Part shown: positions 5,406 to 8,310 of the stretch, piece after piece | Layout of the letters: every line of letters begins with the position of its first letter | Position numbering within the stretch: the first letter of the stretch is position 1 | Origin: CAYLUN01 sp964386865 | GTDB taxonomy: Bacteria; Verrucomicrobiota; Kiritimatiellia; RFP12; UBA1067 | Length of the DNA stretch: 8,310 nucleotides | Direction of reading: 5' to 3' | Assembly (NCBI GenBank): GCA_964386865.1 | Contig: CAYLUN010000163.1 | Span: forward strand, 1 to 8,310 | Program-made: the position numbers and the translations under genes | The notes under the pieces: model-generated | Seen by the model: only the letters and a program-made list of their open reading frames with translations | Databases searched by the model: none | What the model was told of the DNA's origin: nothing

Positions 5406-7094
5406 ATGAACGACGAACCCATTCCCGTCCCCCCGCCTTTAGACAGCCGCCGACCCACGACGGCGCGCCGCCCCGTGACGCCGCCCCAGAGGCCGCTGCG
5501 CCCGCCCTCCCTGCCTGCGACCGCCTCGCTTCCGCTCCTGGTCGTGATCGCGCTGCTCGTCGGCTCGGTCTGGTTCTGGTTCTGGTGGCGCATCGAGCCC
5601 GGCAACGGCGAACTCGCGATCCTCGTCAAGAAGACCGGCCAGAACCTGCCCACCGAGCGCATCATCGCCGATTCGCCCGAGTTCAAGGGCGTGCAGCTCG
5701 ACGTCCTGCCCGAGGGCCGCTTCTTCCGCAACCCCTACACGTGGGACTGGAGCATCATCAAGGCCACGGACATCCCCGCCGGCCAGTTCGGCGTACTGGT
5801 GCGCAAGTTCGGCAAAGACCTGCCCGGCGGCAAGATCATCGCGCCTGACGAGAGCTACAAGGGCATCGTGCGCGAGGTGCTCGGCACTGGCAAGCACCGC
5901 ATCAACCCCTACGCCTACGAGGTGAAGCTCTTCGACGACATCAAGATCGCCCCCGGCCACGTGGGCGTCGTGACCGCGCTCGACGGCTCGGACATCCTCA
6001 CCGGTGGCGCGGCCGCCTCGCCCACGGCCGACAAGGGCTTCCTCGCCCCGGCGGGCGCCAAAGGCGTTCAGCGCGACGTCCTGAAGGAGGGCACGCACCG
6101 GCTCAACCCCTTCCTCTATGCGGTCTCGATCGTGAACATCCAGAGCCAGCGCTTCGAGCTGAGCGGCGGCGACGCGATCATGTTCCTCACCCTCGACGGC
6201 TTCCCCGTCACGGTTGAGGGCACGCTGGAGTTCAACCTCAACGTCGACAAAGTCGCCCAGCTCACCCACGAGGTCGGCGACATGGACGACATCATGCAGA
6301 AGCTGATCCTGCCCAGCGCGCGCGGCTTCTTCCGCATCGAGGGCAGCAAGAAGAACGCCACCGACTTCATCGTCGGCGAGACCCGCCAGGCCTTCCAGGA
6401 CAGCCTCGAAACCTTCCTGAAGGGCATCTGCACCGCCTGGGGCATCTCGCTCAACTCCGTGCTCATCCGCGACATCCAGGCCCCGCAGGAGATCGCGGGC
6501 ATCATCCGCGAACGCGAACTCGCCGCCCAGGAGTCCAAGAAGTTCGAGCAGCAGATCGTGCAGGCCCAGTCGCAGGCCGAGCTGGAGAAGCAGAAGGCGC
6601 TCGCCGATCAGAACCGCCTGAAGGTCACCGCCGACACCGAGCAGATCAAGCAGACCGTCATCGCCGAGCAGGGCAAGGTCGAGAAGACCATCGCCGCCAA
6701 GACCGAGCTCGACGTCGCCAAGGTCGGCCTCGAGGCCGCCCGCGCCGACGCCCAGGCCCTGCTGACCCTCGCCGAGGCCGACCGCAAAGTGGTCGAGGCC
6801 CAGAACAAGGCCAACGCCGACGTGCTCAAGCAGCAGGTGTCGGTCTACCGAGACGAAGCGGACTACGTGCGGGCCAAGCTCTACGAGAAGACCGCGCCGA
6901 ACATCCAGAGCATCCTCACAACCGATGCCAACGGCGACCTCTTCGGCCTGCCGATCAACCTGAAGAACCGGCCGGCCGCAGAGAAGGCCGCGCCCGCAGT
7001 CGAAAAGGCCGCGCCCGCCGCCAAGCCGACGCCCAAACCCAACCCCGCCCCGCCGCCGGCTGACCCAGCCAAGAAAGGAGGGACCACGCCATGA
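5406..7094 (+). CDS. SPFH/band-7 membrane protein with three tandem N-terminal modules
   Basis: This 562-residue protein belongs to the stomatin/prohibitin/flotillin/HflK superfamily, which builds membrane-bound ring or cage oligomers. In order: a Pro/Arg-rich cytoplasmic head (1-41); one transmembrane helix rich in Trp/Phe (about 42-62); three copies of a roughly 58-residue module (65-123, 124-182, 183-246), each with a 'KGV..[DE]VL..G....NP' core; an SPFH domain (about 240-365; GFPVTVEGTLEFNLN, then AWGISLNSVLIRDIQAP); a long Ala/Gln/Glu/Lys-rich coiled coil (about 366-495); and an Ala/Pro/Lys-rich low-complexity tail (521-562). The Arg-rich head predicts N-in/C-out topology, as in HflK. 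The third module carries a roughly six-residue Gly/Ala insertion. The start at 5406 is set by the GGAGGT site. The stop overlaps the next SPFH gene by ATGA, so a coupled hetero-oligomer is likely. Cellular role unknown; membrane organisation or protease control is inferred from the family. Confidence 0.92.
   Translation: MNDEPIPVPPPLDSRRPTTARRPVTPPQRPLRPPSLPATASLPLLVVIALLVGSVWFWFWWRIEPGNGELAILVKKTGQNLPTERIIADSPEFKGVQLDVLPEGRFFRNPYTWDWSIIKATDIPAGQFGVLVRKFGKDLPGGKIIAPDESYKGIVREVLGTGKHRINPYAYEVKLFDDIKIAPGHVGVVTALDGSDILTGGAAASPTADKGFLAPAGAKGVQRDVLKEGTHRLNPFLYAVSIVNIQSQRFELSGGDAIMFLTLDGFPVTVEGTLEFNLNVDKVAQLTHEVGDMDDIMQKLILPSARGFFRIEGSKKNATDFIVGETRQAFQDSLETFLKGICTAWGISLNSVLIRDIQAPQEIAGIIRERELAAQESKKFEQQIVQAQSQAELEKQKALADQNRLKVTADTEQIKQTVIAEQGKVEKTIAAKTELDVAKVGLEAARADAQALLTLAEADRKVVEAQNKANADVLKQQVSVYRDEADYVRAKLYEKTAPNIQSILTTDANGDLFGLPINLKNRPAAEKAAPAVEKAAPAAKPTPKPNPAPPPADPAKKGGTTP
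5598..6143 (+). repeat. Triplicated ~58-residue module in the first SPFH protein
   Basis: Three consecutive copies are recognised by their cores: FKGVQLDVLPEG with NPYTWDW, YKGIVREVLGTG with NPYAYEV, and AKGVQRDVLKEG with NPFLYAV. Each starts with a 'PG/AG..GV' turn and a short beta-rich segment resembling the opening strands of an SPFH domain. Confidence 0.85.
7074..7082 (+). promoter_or_regulatory. Strong Shine-Dalgarno sequence of the second SPFH gene, inside the first
   Basis: AAAGGAGGG lies within the last codons of the upstream gene, eight bases before the ATG at 7091. Together with the ATGA stop/start overlap it supports translational coupling and matched production of the two SPFH proteins. 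Confidence 0.88.
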
Positions 7095-8310
7095 AGTCTA
7101 TCTCCGTTATCCTCGTTCCCGTACTCGCCCTCGCGCTCGTCGGCGGCGGCTTTGTCTGGACCTTCTGCCGCATCCCGGTGCCGGCCGGCTACATGGCCGT
7201 CGTCACCGCCAAGATCGGCAAGCCCTTGCCGAAAAACGAGATCCTCGCCGGCCCCGGCGAGAAGGGCGTGCGTCGCGACCCGCTGCCCGAGGGCCGCCAC
7301 TTCCTTGACCCGGTCAACCACGACTGGCGCATCGTCCCGGTCATCTCGATTCCCGTCGGCAAGGTCGGCGTCGTCACCTCCAAGGTCGGCAAAGAGCTGC
7401 CGACCGGCGAGATCCTGTCCGCCGACTCGGCGGGCAAGGGCGTGTGGAAGGACGTGCTCGGCCCCGGCACCTACCGGCTCAACCCGGAAGGCTACGAGGT
7501 CACCCAGCTCGACGCCATCAACATCCCGATCGGCTACGTCGGCATCGTGACCTCGCAGACCGGCAAGCCCGTCAAGCCCGGCGAGTTCGCGGGCCCCGGC
7601 CAGCAGGGCGTCATGAAGGACGTGCTCCAGCCCGGGCTCTACTACCTCAACCCGCGCGCCTACCAGGTGGACGTGCTGGAGATCGGCATGAACCAGGTCT
7701 CCATCATCGGCCGCTCGGGCAGCGTGGTGCTCACCAAGAGCCAGATCGCCTCCGCCAACAGCGGCGCGCTGGAGTCGCTCCAGCAGAACACCATCCAGGC
7801 CCAGCAGGAGAAGCGCAACGAGTACCTGAACAAGAACGCGGATCGCGGCTTCATCTCGCAGCAGGCGCTCAACAGCGCCCCCGCGGCCCAGGCGGACTCC
7901 TCCGCGCCGAGCGGCTCGCTGCGCCGCGCGACGCCCAAAAAGATCGCGCCCCAGCAGGCCCGCCAGCAGACAGCCCAAGCCGAGCCGCAGGCCCAGCAGG
8001 CGATGTCCGCCTTCGCGCCCGAGTCGGTCGCCTTCGGCATCAACCGCTTCGTCGAGTTCCCCTCGCGCGACGGCTTCCAGATCCTGCTCGACATGACCGT
8101 CGAGTTCGAGCTTCTGCCCGAGAACATCGCGCGCATCTACATGCTCTACGGCGACCTGCCCGCCGTGGTCGACAAGATCCTGCTGCCGCAGATCCTCTCG
8201 ATCTCGCGCCTGAAGGGCTCGACCTACAAAGCCCGCGACTTCATCGACGGCGAAGGCCGCCAGCTCTTCCAGAAGGAGCTGACCGCCGAGCTGACGCGCG
8301 TGCTCAAGGA
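7091..8310 (+). CDS. Second SPFH/band-7 paralogue with three tandem modules and a Gln-rich insertion (3' end outside window)
   Basis: The frame is open from ATG 7091 to the window edge, giving 406 residues and no stop. A signal anchor (about 5-23) follows MKS directly, so there is almost no cytoplasmic head. Three roughly 58-residue modules follow (31-87, 88-145, 146-203), with cores EKGVRRDPLPEG, GKGVWKDVLGPG and QQGVMKDVLQPG, each ending in an NP- or DP-type motif. Residues about 215-308 are Gln/Ala/Ser-rich and partly helical (SLQQNTIQAQQEKRNEY, then PQQARQQTAQAEPQAQQA). The SPFH core then begins (about 312 onward: VEFPSRDGFQILLDMTVEFE, KILLPQILSISRLKGSTYK). The equivalent stretch is absent from the upstream paralogue. 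A coiled coil probably lies beyond the edge. The long-headed first gene followed by a short-headed second gene matches the HflK-HflC layout, and a periplasmic hetero-oligomer is the likeliest assembly. The Cys at 26 is not in a lipobox. Confidence 0.9.
   Translation, partial: MKSISVILVPVLALALVGGGFVWTFCRIPVPAGYMAVVTAKIGKPLPKNEILAGPGEKGVRRDPLPEGRHFLDPVNHDWRIVPVISIPVGKVGVVTSKVGKELPTGEILSADSAGKGVWKDVLGPGTYRLNPEGYEVTQLDAINIPIGYVGIVTSQTGKPVKPGEFAGPGQQGVMKDVLQPGLYYLNPRAYQVDVLEIGMNQVSIIGRSGSVVLTKSQIASANSGALESLQQNTIQAQQEKRNEYLNKNADRGFISQQALNSAPAAQADSSAPSGSLRRATPKKIAPQQARQQTAQAEPQAQQAMSAFAPESVAFGINRFVEFPSRDGFQILLDMTVEFELLPENIARIYMLYGDLPAVVDKILLPQILSISRLKGSTYKARDFIDGEGRQLFQKELTAELTRVLK
7181..7699 (+). 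repeat. Triplicated ~58-residue module in the second SPFH protein
   Basis: Three copies of the module seen in the upstream paralogue occur here. Copy 1 ends in DPVNHDW, matching NPYTWDW of copy 1 upstream. Copy 2 has DVLGPG and YEV, matching EVLGTG and YEV of copy 2 upstream. Position-matched copies look more alike than neighbouring copies. Confidence 0.85.

Noticed and set aside
5439..7978. Long - strand frames (276 and 365 codons) across the SPFH genes
   Set aside because: They are antisense to two SPFH genes with clear domains and RBSs. Their Val/Asp/Arg/Gly-rich composition mirrors the sense codon bias.

Overview
The window is G+C-rich, Gram-negative-type bacterial chromosome carrying five complete or partial genes on the + strand and one on the - strand. 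The PD40/TPR protein with a CGNCH motif, the heptamer repeat arrays and the scarcity of Shine-Dalgarno sequences in the left half remind me of the Planctomycetota/Lentisphaerota (PVC) side of the tree. This is a guess from style; no marker gene proves it.

Left part (1-1334): the 3' end of a gene resembling the C-terminal part of large Hsp90/GHKL-type ATP-binding proteins, followed 37 bases later by an unrecognised single-pass membrane protein with a Pro/Ala-rich cytoplasmic head. Facing them is an M24-family metallopeptidase (prolidase/Xaa-Pro peptidase type) on the - strand (1407-2588) with all five metal ligands. Its sigma70-like promoter lies so close to the ATG that the mRNA is probably leaderless.

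Middle (2681-5041): a membrane-anchored, probably periplasmic protein with a CXXCH motif, a TolB/PD40-like beta-propeller and a C-terminal TPR array. An in-frame TAG at 4844-4846 cuts it, and 64 further codons of convincing TPR sequence follow in the same frame. After it comes a 364-base gene-free stretch (5042-5405). Most of it is a composite palindromic element: a hairpin, a 5-unit heptamer array, a roughly 108-base core, an 11-unit array of the same heptamer in the opposite orientation, and a related hairpin.

Right part (5406-8310): two SPFH/band-7 paralogues in a translationally coupled pair (ATGA overlap, strong RBS before each), the second running off the window. Both are single-pass membrane proteins, and both carry three tandem copies of a roughly 58-residue module before the SPFH core. 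The pair looks like a hetero-oligomeric SPFH assembly comparable in layout to HflK/HflC, but with an unusual triplicated neck. This is the most interesting protein system in the window. I see no functional link between it and the genes to its left.
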